A stretch of DNA of 64,000 nucleotides, taken from the NCBI GenBank assembly GCA_963745405.1, contig CAVUWY010000002.1, positions 1 to 64,000 of the forward strand, read 5' to 3'. This DNA comes from C-114 sp963745405. GTDB taxonomy: Bacteria; Chloroflexota; Limnocylindria; Limnocylindrales; CSP1-4. The first letter of the stretch is position 1; each line of letters begins with the position of its first letter. The notes beneath the pieces were generated by a model that saw nothing but the letters and a program-made list of their open reading frames with translations, did not search any database and had not been told where the DNA came from. Shown one piece after another: positions 37,073 to 47,065 of the stretch. The translations under genes were made by a program, and so were the position numbers.

Positions 37073-37547
37073 ATGGCCGCCCTGATGGACCTCGTCGCCG
37101 GCGAGGCCAAGGAGATCCTCCTCGCCGTGAGCGTCGACGACTGGGACGGCCTCGACGACCCGGCCCGCTTCGACGCCCATCTCTCGCTCGGGGGCGGTCT
37201 CGACCCGACCTGGCTCGACCTCTTCTCCGAGGCCTGCCGGTCCGTGTCCGGCTCGGCCGAGCCGCGCGATTTCCTCGACGCCCGCGGCGAGCTCGGCGAC
37301 GGGACGATCGACGTCGGCGAGCGGACCGTCGAGCGGGTCGACGGCGCGTGGGTCGAGCGCGGTGGCCGGCGTGGCCGACCACGATCTCAGCGACATCGCG
37401 GGTCGCTGGGTCGACCTGCTCGACGAGGAGTTCGGGTCGCTGCCGCGGGAGGAGAAGCCATGGATCCGGACGCTGGCGGCCGACATCGTGGCCTTCTCGC
37501 GAGCCGCCGCCTCTTCGCCGGATGTGCTCTTCGCCTGGTCGTTCTGA
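37073..37547 (+). CDS. Hypothetical protein of about 157 aa (one frameshift)
   Basis: Starts two bases after the DinB-like gene. The first frame runs to about residue 95 (EILLAVSVDDWDGLDDPARFDAHLSLGGGLDPTW, then FLDARGELGDGTIDVGERTVERVDGAWVE). One extra base near 37359 moves it to a second frame ending in VDLLDEEFGSLPREEKPWIRTLAADIVAFSRAA. The joined product is soluble, acidic and mixed alpha/beta. I do not recognise the family. The break is the last one of the error-rich tract. Confidence 0.6.
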
Positions 37548-37560
37548 GCCACCCTGCGAG

Positions 37561-38376
37561 GTGACCGACTCACCGGTGCCTGGGGCACCTCGATCAGTCC
37601 TGCGCCTTATCGGTGTCGGTGTGCGGCGGAGCGGGCGGTGGATCCTCGACGGCGTCGACTGGGAGGTCCGCCCGAGCGAGCGCTGGGTCGTGGTCGGACC
37701 GAACGGCGCCGGCAAGACGACGCTCGCCTCGATCGCGGCCACGTACCTGTGGCCGACGAGCGGGTCCGTCGAGGTCCTCGGCGAGCGGATCGGGGCCGTC
37801 GACGCCCGGGATCTCCGGCGCCGCATCGGCTATGTCAGCGCGTCCCTCGGCGGGCTCGTCGACGACCAGTTGACCGCGCTCGACCTCGTGGTGGCCGCCC
37901 GCGACGCTGCGCTCGCTCCGTGGTGGGGGTCCTTCGGGGACGGGGATCGAGAGACCGCCCAGGCGTGCCTCGAGCGGATGGGCGTCGGGACCCTCGCCGG
38001 GCGGACCGTCGGGACGCTGTCGTCCGGCGAGCGCCAGCGAGTCCTCATCGCCCGGACCCTCATGACCGCGCCGGCCCTGCTCATCCTCGACGAGCCGGCG
38101 GCCGGCCTCGATCTCGGCGCTCGCGAGACGCTCGTGGAGCGCCTGGCGTCCCTCGCCGCAGAACCGTCGCCGGCCGGGATCGTCCTCGTGACCCACCATC
38201 TCGAGGAGATCCCGCCGCGCTTCGACCGGGCCCTCGTCCTCGCCGACGGCCGGGCGCTCGCGGCCGGCCCGATCGAGCGAACGCTCACCGGTACGACGCT
38301 GTCGAGCGCCTACGGGACGCCGCTCCGGGTCGAGGCGACCGGCGGGCGCTATTCCGCCCGCCGCGACCGGCCGTGA
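37561..38376 (+). CDS. ABC-type ATPase, ModF/iron-type
   Basis: A 271-aa ATP-binding cassette protein. Walker A GPNGAGKTT near residue 49, Q-loop region IGYVSASLGG (no classic Gln), signature LSSGERQRVLIARTL, Walker B LLILDEPAAGLD and switch His in LVTHHLEEIPP are present. The short-linker, His-His-Leu-Glu-Glu-Ile-Pro ending resembles the ATPases of ModF/YhiD type rather than importers. No permease gene is adjacent, so its partner is unknown or it acts alone. The start is the GTG at 37561. Confidence 0.8.
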   Translation: MTDSPVPGAPRSVLRLIGVGVRRSGRWILDGVDWEVRPSERWVVVGPNGAGKTTLASIAATYLWPTSGSVEVLGERIGAVDARDLRRRIGYVSASLGGLVDDQLTALDLVVAARDAALAPWWGSFGDGDRETAQACLERMGVGTLAGRTVGTLSSGERQRVLIARTLMTAPALLILDEPAAGLDLGARETLVERLASLAAEPSPAGIVLVTHHLEEIPPRFDRALVLADGRALAAGPIERTLTGTTLSSAYGTPLRVEATGGRYSARRDRP

Positions 38377-38410
38377 TGGATCGTGCCTCGGCCGCGACCG
38401 GTCGCGGTCG

Positions 38411-38893
38411 CTAGCCCACTCGGTAGCCGAGCGATCGCCAGGCCGGTCCGCCGGGCGCCTCGATGAGCTCGACGAGCACGCCATGGCAACTCTTGGGATG
38501 GATGAAGGCGACCGGCCCCTCGGCCCCCCGCCGCGGCGCCCGGTCGATGAGCTCGAGCCCATCGATCTCGAGGTGAAGCAGCGTCTCGGCGAGGTTCGGG
38601 ACCTCGAAGCAGACGTGGTGGAACCCCTCACCCTTCGAGGCGAGGAAGCGGGCCACGCCGGTCGTGTCGTCCGTGGGCTCGACGAGCTCGACCTTCGACT
38701 CGCCGACGCCGAGGAAGGCGATCCTGACCCGGTCCGAGGTCACGTCGACGACCGACTCCGGCTCGAGCCCCAGCGCGTCGCGCCAGAAGCCGAGCGAGTC
38801 GTCGATCGAGCGGACGACGAGGGCGATATGGTGGATCTTGCCGAGCTTGCCGATCCGCGGTGGAAGGGCCCCGGCGGGGCGTGTGGACGACAT
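38411..38893 (-). CDS. mce: Methylmalonyl-CoA epimerase
   Basis: A 160-aa vicinal-oxygen-chelate enzyme that interconverts (S)- and (R)-methylmalonyl-CoA. The metal ligands sit in KIHHIALVV near residue 20, GEGFHHVCFEV near 95 and the terminal VLVELIEA. It lies on the same strand as the mutase and carboxylase genes, separated by one opposite gene, and completes that pathway. The start is the ATG at 38893. Confidence 0.88.
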   Translation of the reverse strand: MSSTRPAGALPPRIGKLGKIHHIALVVRSIDDSLGFWRDALGLEPESVVDVTSDRVRIAFLGVGESKVELVEPTDDTTGVARFLASKGEGFHHVCFEVPNLAETLLHLEIDGLELIDRAPRRGAEGPVAFIHPKSCHGVLVELIEAPGGPAWRSLGYRVG

Positions 38894-38999
38894 CGGACCT
38901 CCCGGTGGGCCGGCGACGGGACGCATCGCGATCCGACGCGTCCGACAGCGTCGCGGCCAAGCGTACCCCGGCGTCGTCACGCCGCGTACGCTCTCCTGC

Positions 39000-39528
39000 A
39001 TGGACGCGACCGGACGACCGACCGAACCCCCGACGGGGATCGCCATCCCGATCAGGATCCCCGCTCGTCTCGCCCGCATCCGTCGGCGCTCGGACACCGC
39101 CGCGCTGGCGGGCGCACGGGCGCACGTCACGGTCCTGTTCCCGTTCGCGCCGGTCAGGCGGCTGGGGCCGGAGGACCGGGTCGCGCTCGCCACGATCGCT
39201 GGACGGATCGACCCGTTCGAGGTGCGGTTCGAGCGAGTCCGGCGGTTCGACGGTGAGCTCGTCTGGATCGAGCCCGACCCGGCCGAGCCCTTCCTGCGCC
39301 TAACGGCGGACGTCGCCGACCGCTGGCCGGCGTTCCCACCGTACGGCGGCCAATTCGAGACGCTGATCCCGCATCTCACGGTCGTCGAGTCGGAAACGGT
39401 CCCGCTCGAACCGATCGAAACGGAGGTGCGCGCCGCCGCCCCGTTCTCGGCCCGGGCGACACGGATGGAGCTCTGGCGCCAGGACGATGCCGGTCGATGG
39501 CACCCGCACTGGGTGCTACCTCTCGGCG

Positions 39529-39539
<11 letters not shown>
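39000..39539 (+). CDS. 2'-5' RNA ligase-superfamily phosphoesterase
   Basis: A 179-aa protein with the two HxT motifs of the 2H fold: AHVTVLFPF near residue 40 and PHLTVVE near residue 124. Such enzymes cleave or join 2'-5' or cyclic phosphodiester bonds. The protein is intact but its RNA substrate is unknown. Its 3' end overlaps the convergent mutase gene by 11 bp. Confidence 0.8.
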
Positions 39540-41207
<1,668 letters not shown>

Positions 41208-41211
<4 letters not shown>

Positions 41212-41819
41212 CTGATCACGAGGAGGAGGTCGCCCACCTCGACATTCTCACCCACCCCGACGGCCACCCGCTCCACGAACCCATGCCGGACTGCACGGAT
41301 CTCGTTCTGCATCTTCATCGCCTCGAGCACGACGAGGGCGTCGTCATGCTCGACCTCCTCCCCCGCCGCGACCGACACGGCAACGATCCGGCCGGGGATC
41401 GAGGCCCGGATCTCGAGCGGACCGCCGGCGGCCCCCGCGACGGCCGAGCGCCCGGCACGTTCACGCAGCTCGGCACGCCAGGCGGCCTCGATCTCGACCT
41501 CGATGCGCCAGCCGTCGACGACGATCTCCCGGTCGATCACGCCGCCCGCGGCCCGGCGTCGGGCCGGACCGGCAAGGAGGCGGTGTCGAACGCCGGGCGA
41601 GGCTCCGACCTCGAGGATCATCCGCAGCTCGTCGACACGCCGGAGGACGGCTCCCGTCGACTCGCCGTCCACGACCCACTCGGCCGCACCGCTGTCCCCG
41701 GACGGCTCGACGACGATGCTCGGATCGCCGTCGGTCCGCTGCCCGTGGGCGACCGAGGCCCGGAGTGCCGCTCGACCCGGCCCGGCAGGCCGGTTCGCGA
41801 CCGCCCCGTCGTCGCTCAC
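41208..41819 (-). CDS. Biotin carboxyl carrier protein of an acyl-CoA carboxylase
   Basis: A 203-aa protein whose last 75 residues form a biotinyl domain, with the biotinylated Lys in VVLEAMKMQNEI. The N-terminal 125 residues are a linker domain as in split propionyl-CoA carboxylases. The GTG start overlaps the biotin carboxylase stop (GTGA). It carries carboxybiotin between the upstream and further upstream enzymes. Confidence 0.88.
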
Positions 41820-43429
41820 CGTGGCCACCGGTCGACAGCGGCCGCCCGGCCCGCGGCCCGCCACGGATCGGGTCGTGCCTCGCCGGCGAGATCCGGTGCC
41901 CCGGCTGCGACCCCCGCCGGGGCCGGCGGATGGGCAGCCGGATCGTCGAGCGTCGCCAGCGCGGCCCCGAGCAGGGCGACCCGGACGGCGCCCCGTCGCG
42001 CGGTCTCGCCATCCCACCAGCGCTCGACCCAGCCGGTCGAGACCTCGGCGGCCCGGAACGAGGGATGCGCCGCCACGAAACGGTCGAACGGCAGCGTCGT
42101 CTGGATCCCCCCGACCTCGACCTCGTCGAGGGCCCGCCGGAGCCGCCCGATCGCCGCGTCCCGGGTCGGGGCATGGACGACGATCTTGGCGATGAGCGGG
42201 TCGTAGTCGGGCGGTACCCGATCCCCGGCCGCGATCGCCGTATCGACCCGGACCCCGGGTCCCGCCGGCATGACCCAGTGCGAGACGAGCCCCGTACCCG
42301 GGGCGAAGCCCCGTCCCGGATCCTCGGCCGAGAGACGGATCTCGATCGCGTGGCCGAGGGGCGCCTCCGCCCGCTTGGCGGCGGCGAGGACCGTCGGCCC
42401 GAGGGGCGCTCCGGCCGCCAGGTGGAACTGCTCGACGACGAGGTCGAGGCCCGTCACGAGCTCGGTCACCGGGTGCTCGACCTGGAGGCGGGTATTGACC
42501 TCGAGGAACCAGAACCCGCCCTCGGCGTCGCGGAGGAACTCCGCCGTGGCGGCATTGCGGAGCCCGGCCGCAGCGCCGATCCTGACCGCGTACTCGTGGA
42601 GAGTCCGACGCTCGGCCGCCTGAAGGCCAGGAGCCGGGGCCTCCTCGACGAGCTTCTGGTGACGTCGCTGGATGGAGCAGTCCCGCTCCCCGACCGCGAC
42701 GACCGTCCCGGCCGCATCACCGAGGAGCTGGACCTCGATGTGGCGGGCGGGCAGCACCTCCCGCTCGAGATAGACCCGCCCATCGCCGAAGGCAGCTGCG
42801 GACTCGTGGGCCCCCGCGGCGAGTGCCGCCGGCAGGTCGGCCGGCCGCTCGACCCGGCGCATCCCCCGCCCGCCGCCGCCGGCCGCGGCCTTGACGAGGA
42901 GCGGATAACCGACGCGCGCAGCCTCGGCCACGATGGCGGCCAGGTCGTCGGGCCGGTCCACCGGGGCCGCCTCGAGCGTGCCCGGCACGACCGGTACTCC
43001 GACCTCGACCGCCACCCGACGCGCCGCGAGCTTGTCGCCGAGCCGGCGGATCGTGGCCGAGCCCGGGCCGATGAAGGTCAGGCCGGCCGCCTCGACCGCG
43101 GCGGCGAAGTCGGCCCGCTCGGCGAGGAAGCCGTAGCCTGGATGGACGGCATCGGCGCCCGTCTCGATCGCCGCCGCGACGACTGCATCGATTCGGAGAT
43201 AACTCTCGGCGGCCGGGGCCGCTCCGATCCGGACCGCGACGTCGGCCGCCCGGACATGCCCTCCTCCGGCGTCGGCGTCACTGTAGATGGCGACGCTGTC
43301 CATCCCGAGCTCCCGGCAGGCCCGGATGATCCGGACGGCGATCTCACCCCGGTTCGCGACGAGGACCCGGCGGAACGGGCCGCCCGTCGGTCCTCCCGGC
43401 GCGACCGCCTCGTCTTTACGCAAAGACAA
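41816..43429 (-). CDS. Biotin carboxylase subunit of propionyl/acyl-CoA carboxylase
   Basis: A 537-aa ATP-grasp enzyme that carboxylates biotin. Motifs: RVLVANRGEIAVRIIRACRELGM, HPGYGFLAERADFA, KAAAGGGGRGMR, GERDCSIQRRHQKLVEEAP and FLEVNTRLQVEHPVTE. A C-terminal 60-residue Ala/Pro-rich stretch is extra. The proposed start is the TTG at 43429; it lies three bases after the carboxyltransferase stop, and the first codons overlap the 18-bp palindrome at 43411-43428. The codon for residue 17 onwards begins the conserved core, so a shorter start cannot be excluded. Confidence 0.92.
   Translation of the reverse strand: MSLRKDEAVAPGGPTGGPFRRVLVANRGEIAVRIIRACRELGMDSVAIYSDADAGGGHVRAADVAVRIGAAPAAESYLRIDAVVAAAIETGADAVHPGYGFLAERADFAAAVEAAGLTFIGPGSATIRRLGDKLAARRVAVEVGVPVVPGTLEAAPVDRPDDLAAIVAEAARVGYPLLVKAAAGGGGRGMRRVERPADLPAALAAGAHESAAAFGDGRVYLEREVLPARHIEVQLLGDAAGTVVAVGERDCSIQRRHQKLVEEAPAPGLQAAERRTLHEYAVRIGAAAGLRNAATAEFLRDAEGGFWFLEVNTRLQVEHPVTELVTGLDLVVEQFHLAAGAPLGPTVLAAAKRAEAPLGHAIEIRLSAEDPGRGFAPGTGLVSHWVMPAGPGVRVDTAIAAGDRVPPDYDPLIAKIVVHAPTRDAAIGRLRRALDEVEVGGIQTTLPFDRFVAAHPSFRAAEVSTGWVERWWDGETARRGAVRVALLGAALATLDDPAAHPPAPAGVAAGAPDLAGEARPDPWRAAGRAAAVDRWPR
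43411..43428. repeat. 18-bp palindrome, copy 1 (candidate parS or operator)
   Basis: CGTCTTTACGCAAAGACA, with seven of nine pairs symmetric. It covers codons 1-7 of the biotin carboxylase gene and is the first of three copies within 3.2 kb of parAB. Confidence 0.6.
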
Positions 43430-43432
43430 GGA

Positions 43433-44989
43433 TCACAGCGGGATGTTCCCGTGCTTCTTCGGCGGATTCGTGTCGCGCTTGCCGGCCAGCATCGCGAGGG
43501 CGCCGATGACGCGCGGCCGCGTTTCCGATGGGACGATCACGTCGTCGACGTAGCCCCGTGCGGCGGCGATGTACGGGTTCGCGAACTCGGTCTCATAGTC
43601 GGCGACGAGCCGAGCCCGCTCCGCGGCAGGGTCCGCCGCGTCGGCGATCCGGTCGCGGTGGAGGATATTGACGGCCCCCTCGGCGCCCATCACCGCGATC
43701 TCCGCCGTCGGCCACGCGAAGCTCATGTCACCGCGGATGTGCTTGCTGCTCATGACGTCATATGCGCCGCCATACGCCTTGCGGGTGATGATCGTCACCT
43801 TCGGGACGGTCGCCTCGCAGTAGGCGTAGAGAAGCTTCGCCCCGTGGCGGATGATCCCGCCGTCCTCCTGCCCGACGCCCGGCAGGAAGCCGGGGACGTC
43901 GACGAAGGTCACGAGCGGGACGTTGAAGCAGTCACAGGTCCGGACGAAGCGGGCCGCCTTCGTCGAGGCGTCGATGTCGAGTGCACCGGCCAGGACGGCG
44001 GGCTGCTGGGCGACGATGCCGACGCTCCGGCCGCCGAGGCGCGCGAAGGCGGTGATGATGTTCGGCGCATAGCCCGGCTGGATCTCGAAGATCTCGCCGT
44101 CGTCGACGATCCGCGACACCACGGTATGCATGTCGTACGGCCGCGTCGGATCGTCGGGGATGATCGAGTCGAGCTCCCTATCGCGACGATCGACCGGATC
44201 CGTCGCGATCATCGACGGCGGATCGGCGAGGTTGTTCTGCGGCAGGTAGCCGAGCAGCCGCCGGGCGAGGTCGAGCGAGGCGGCCTCGTCTGGCGCGGCA
44301 AGGTGTGCGACGCCGCTGCGAGTCGTGTGCGTCGTCGCCCCGCCAAGGCGCTCTGCATCGACGTCCGCGTGGGTCACGGCTCGGACGACGTTCGGCCCGG
44401 TGACGAACATGAAGCTCGACCCGTCGACCATGATCGTGAAATCCGTGATCGCCGGCGAATAGACCGCTCCGCCGGCGCACGGACCGAGGACGACCGAGAT
44501 CTGCGGGATGACGCCCGAGGCGAGCGTATTGCGAAGGAAGATGTCGGCATAGCCGCCGAGCGAGGCGACCCCTTCCTGGATCCGGGCGCCGCCCGAATCG
44601 TTGAGCCCGATCACCGGCGCCCCGACCTTCATCGCCAGGTCCATGATCTTGCAGATCTTGGCCGCGTACGCCTCCGACAGCGAGCCACCGAATACGGTGG
44701 AGTCCTGGCTGAAGACGAAGACGAGCCGGCCATCGATCGCGCCATGTCCGGTGACGACGCCGTCGCCGAGTATCGGTCCCCCGTCCTCATCGCCCGAGCC
44801 ATTCGGTCGACTGGTCACGAACGCGTCGAGTTCGACGAACGAATCGGCATCGAGGAGGAGGTCCAGCCGCTCGCGCGCCGTCAGCCGGCCGGCGGCATGC
44901 TGGCGGGCGATCCGTTCCTCGCCGCCGCCGAGTCGCGACTCGGCCCGCATCCGCTGGAGTCGCTCGATCCGTTCGTTGTTGGACGTCAC
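43433..44989 (-). CDS. Propionyl/acyl-CoA carboxylase carboxyltransferase subunit
   Basis: A 518-aa crotonase-fold subunit moving CO2 from carboxybiotin to propionyl-CoA. Motifs: ARERLDLLLDADSFVELDAFV, VFVFSQDSTVFGGSLSEAYAAKI, the oxyanion loops NDSGGARIQEGVASLGGYADIF and ISVVLGPCAGGAVYSPAITDF, and VDVPGFLPGVGQEDGGIIRHGAKLLYAY. The end is EVAMGAEGAVNI-like AVMGAEGAVNILHR. I chose the GTG at 44989 (TSNNERIERL), with GAGG about nine bases upstream; the frame is open further. It is divergent from parA. Confidence 0.93.
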   Translation of the reverse strand: MTSNNERIERLQRMRAESRLGGGEERIARQHAAGRLTARERLDLLLDADSFVELDAFVTSRPNGSGDEDGGPILGDGVVTGHGAIDGRLVFVFSQDSTVFGGSLSEAYAAKICKIMDLAMKVGAPVIGLNDSGGARIQEGVASLGGYADIFLRNTLASGVIPQISVVLGPCAGGAVYSPAITDFTIMVDGSSFMFVTGPNVVRAVTHADVDAERLGGATTHTTRSGVAHLAAPDEAASLDLARRLLGYLPQNNLADPPSMIATDPVDRRDRELDSIIPDDPTRPYDMHTVVSRIVDDGEIFEIQPGYAPNIITAFARLGGRSVGIVAQQPAVLAGALDIDASTKAARFVRTCDCFNVPLVTFVDVPGFLPGVGQEDGGIIRHGAKLLYAYCEATVPKVTIITRKAYGGAYDVMSSKHIRGDMSFAWPTAEIAVMGAEGAVNILHRDRIADAADPAAERARLVADYETEFANPYIAAARGYVDDVIVPSETRPRVIGALAMLAGKRDTNPPKKHGNIPL

Positions 44990-45033
44990 GGTCACCGACC
45001 TCACGACGTGCGCCTGCGGTCGCGGACGATCAC

Positions 45034-45051
45034 TGTCTTTGTGCACAGACA
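45034..45051. repeat. 18-bp palindrome, copy 2 (candidate parS or operator)
   Basis: TGTCTTTGTGCACAGACA, with seven of nine pairs symmetric. It is 45 bp upstream of the carboxyltransferase start and 220 bp upstream of parA. Confidence 0.65.
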
Positions 45052-45124
45052 GCCGGCCCGACCGACTTCGTTCCATCATAGGGCCCGCTCGCCGCACCAC
45101 GCCCACCCACGGCGACATCGCGAG

Positions 45125-45166
45125 TTTCCACAGATTCGGTGAACAAGTGGCTGCGACTGTGGATAA
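45125..45166. promoter_or_regulatory. Two DnaA-box-like sites
   Basis: TGTGGATAA at 45158-45166 is a perfect reverse DnaA box (TTATCCACA). GTTTCCACA at 45124-45132 matches seven of nine positions in the other direction. They lie in the 220-bp spacer before parA. Two sites are too few to call an origin, but the context suits an origin-near region. Confidence 0.45.
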
Positions 45167-45273
45167 CGCCGTGGTCGGCCGCCACTCCGCTGCGGTAGCA
45201 TGGTCGGTCACAGCGGCGCGCCGTCGGTGCATCGCGATCGCCCCGGCCGATCAATAGACGAGGTGCAGCACCC

Positions 45274-46041
45274 GTGACTAACGTCATCGCGATCGCGAAC
45301 CAGAAGGGCGGCGTCGGCAAGACGACGACCGCGATCAACCTGGCGGGAGCGCTCGCGGAAGAGGGCTACCGCGTCGTCTGCATCGACATGGATCCCCAGG
45401 CGAACCTCACCGCCGGCCTCGGCATCAACCTCAATACGGTCGAACGTTCGATGGCCGATGTCCTCGCCGACGGTCGCGCATCCATCGACCAGGTGATCCT
45501 GCCGACCGAGACGCCGGGCATCGACGTGGCGCCGGCCAACATCGATCTCGCCGCGACCGAGGGCGAGCTCTTCACCGCGTTCGGCCGCGAGTCGACGCTT
45601 CGCGATGCACTCGACGGCCGGCTCGACGATCACTACGACTACGCGCTCATCGACTGCCCGCCGAACCTCGGCCTGCTGACGGTGAACGGCCTGGTCGCGG
45701 CCAACAGCGTCATCATCCCGGTCCAGACGCAGTACTACGCGATGAAGGGCCTCAACAACCTCGTCAAGGTGATCAACACGATCCGGGCGCGATTGAATCG
45801 CGACCTCCGGATCCTCGGCCTTCTGCCGACGTTCTACGACGGCCGGACGCTCCTCGCCCGCGACATGCTCGACGAGATCAGGGTCGTCGGCGACCACCAC
45901 GTCTTCAACAGCATCGTTCGCAACACGGTGAAGCTCGGCGAGGCACCACTCGCCGGACGGCCGATCACGGTCTATGCTGGAAGCTCGGAAGCCGCGCGCA
46001 CGTACCGTGAGCTGGCTCGGGAGGTTGTCGACCTTGGCTAG
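45274..46041 (+). CDS. parA: Chromosome-partition ATPase ParA/Soj
   Basis: A 255-aa deviant Walker A ATPase that binds DNA non-specifically and moves ParB complexes. The Walker motif is KGGVGKTT at residues 11-18, the A' motif CIDMDPQANLT and Walker B YALIDCPPNLG. The short N-terminus marks a chromosomal, not plasmid, type. The start is the GTG at 45274 with GAGG about nine bases upstream. The stop overlaps the parB start. Confidence 0.95.
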   Translation: MTNVIAIANQKGGVGKTTTAINLAGALAEEGYRVVCIDMDPQANLTAGLGINLNTVERSMADVLADGRASIDQVILPTETPGIDVAPANIDLAATEGELFTAFGRESTLRDALDGRLDDHYDYALIDCPPNLGLLTVNGLVAANSVIIPVQTQYYAMKGLNNLVKVINTIRARLNRDLRILGLLPTFYDGRTLLARDMLDEIRVVGDHHVFNSIVRNTVKLGEAPLAGRPITVYAGSSEAARTYRELAREVVDLG

Positions 46042-47053
46042 ACCGGATTTCCGCGCCGTCGCGGCGCGTCGGCTGTCCGAGGACAGCGACCTCTCCCCCG
46101 CCATCGTCAGTCTTCTGTCGTCCGACGCGCCCCAGAAGGCGGGTAGCGTCCGGCACATCCCGCTCGATCGCATCGAAGCGAACCCCGAGCAGCCCCGGGT
46201 CACGTTCGTCCAGGAGACGATCGATGAACTGGCCGCCTCGATCCGCGAGCGCGGCGTCCTCCAGCCGATCCTCGTCCGCCCTCACGGCCCAAGCCGCTTC
46301 CAGATCGTCGCCGGCGAACGCCGCTGGCGCGCTTCGAAGCTGGCCGGCGTCGACACGATCCCGGCCCTCGTCGAGGACATCGACGACGACACCGCCCTCG
46401 AGATCGCGATCATCGAGAACCTCCAGCGCGAGGACCTTTCGCCGCTCGACGAGGCGGCGATGTACGACCGGATGATCCGAGAGCACGGCTACAGCATCCG
46501 CAAGCTGGCCGACAAGCTCGGCAAGGACAAGGGCTACCTCGAGAACCGGCTCCGCCTGGCCGACGCCCCGCCGGAGATCCGCGAACTCGTGTCTGTACGC
46601 AAAGACACCCTGTCGCATGCGTACGAGCTCCTGAAGATCGACGACCCGCGGAAGCGCCGGCGCCTGGCCGAGCAGGTGGGCCGCGGCGAGCTCTCGCTGG
46701 TCCGGCTCCGGGAGAAGGTCGAGGGCCGACCGACGCGACCCCGGGTCGCCGACGGTATGGACGACGGCGACCTCGACGTTCCTGAGGCCGAGTCCCGGGC
46801 GACGGCCGAGCCGGTCGAGGACGAGTGGACCGGGACCCGCCGCGTCGGGCCGGTCTCCGACGATTCGCTCGTGACGGCCAAGCAGCAGCTGGCCGACGCG
46901 GTCGAGGACCTGGTCGGCGTCCTCCGCGCACCGACCGTCATGGAGTCCATCGGGGCGGTCGATCGGGCCAACCTCGCCAAGTACCTGACGATCACCAAGC
47001 TCCGCCTCGAGAACGCGATCGCGCTCGTCCGCAGCGGCGAACCCAGGGAGTAG
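46034..47053 (+). CDS. parB: Chromosome-partition protein ParB/Spo0J
   Basis: A 339-aa CTP-switch clamp that loads at parS. The CTPase motif GERRWRA is at 94-100, ENLQREDLSPLDEA at 128-141 and the parS-recognition HTH at about 153-176 (YSIRKLADKLGKDKGYLENRL). A charged linker and a dimerisation helix (LRLENAIALVR) follow. The TTG at 46034 lies nine bases after GGGAGG and overlaps the parA stop. One copy of the 18-bp palindrome lies inside the gene. Confidence 0.95.
   Translation: MARPDFRAVAARRLSEDSDLSPAIVSLLSSDAPQKAGSVRHIPLDRIEANPEQPRVTFVQETIDELAASIRERGVLQPILVRPHGPSRFQIVAGERRWRASKLAGVDTIPALVEDIDDDTALEIAIIENLQREDLSPLDEAAMYDRMIREHGYSIRKLADKLGKDKGYLENRLRLADAPPEIRELVSVRKDTLSHAYELLKIDDPRKRRRLAEQVGRGELSLVRLREKVEGRPTRPRVADGMDDGDLDVPEAESRATAEPVEDEWTGTRRVGPVSDDSLVTAKQQLADAVEDLVGVLRAPTVMESIGAVDRANLAKYLTITKLRLENAIALVRSGEPRE
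46590..46607. repeat. 18-bp palindrome, copy 3, inside parB
   Basis: TGTCTGTACGCAAAGACA, with seven of nine pairs symmetric, within codons for SVRKDTL of ParB. A recognition site inside the parB gene is the arrangement of Bacillus subtilis parS. Confidence 0.65.
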
Positions 47054-47065
47054 TCGCCGCCTCCC

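Noticed and set aside
29300..37400. Programmed frameshifting in the TCA genes
   Set aside because: Dozens of shifts without slippery sequences or structure in common, in enzymes never known to use recoding, point to sequence error.
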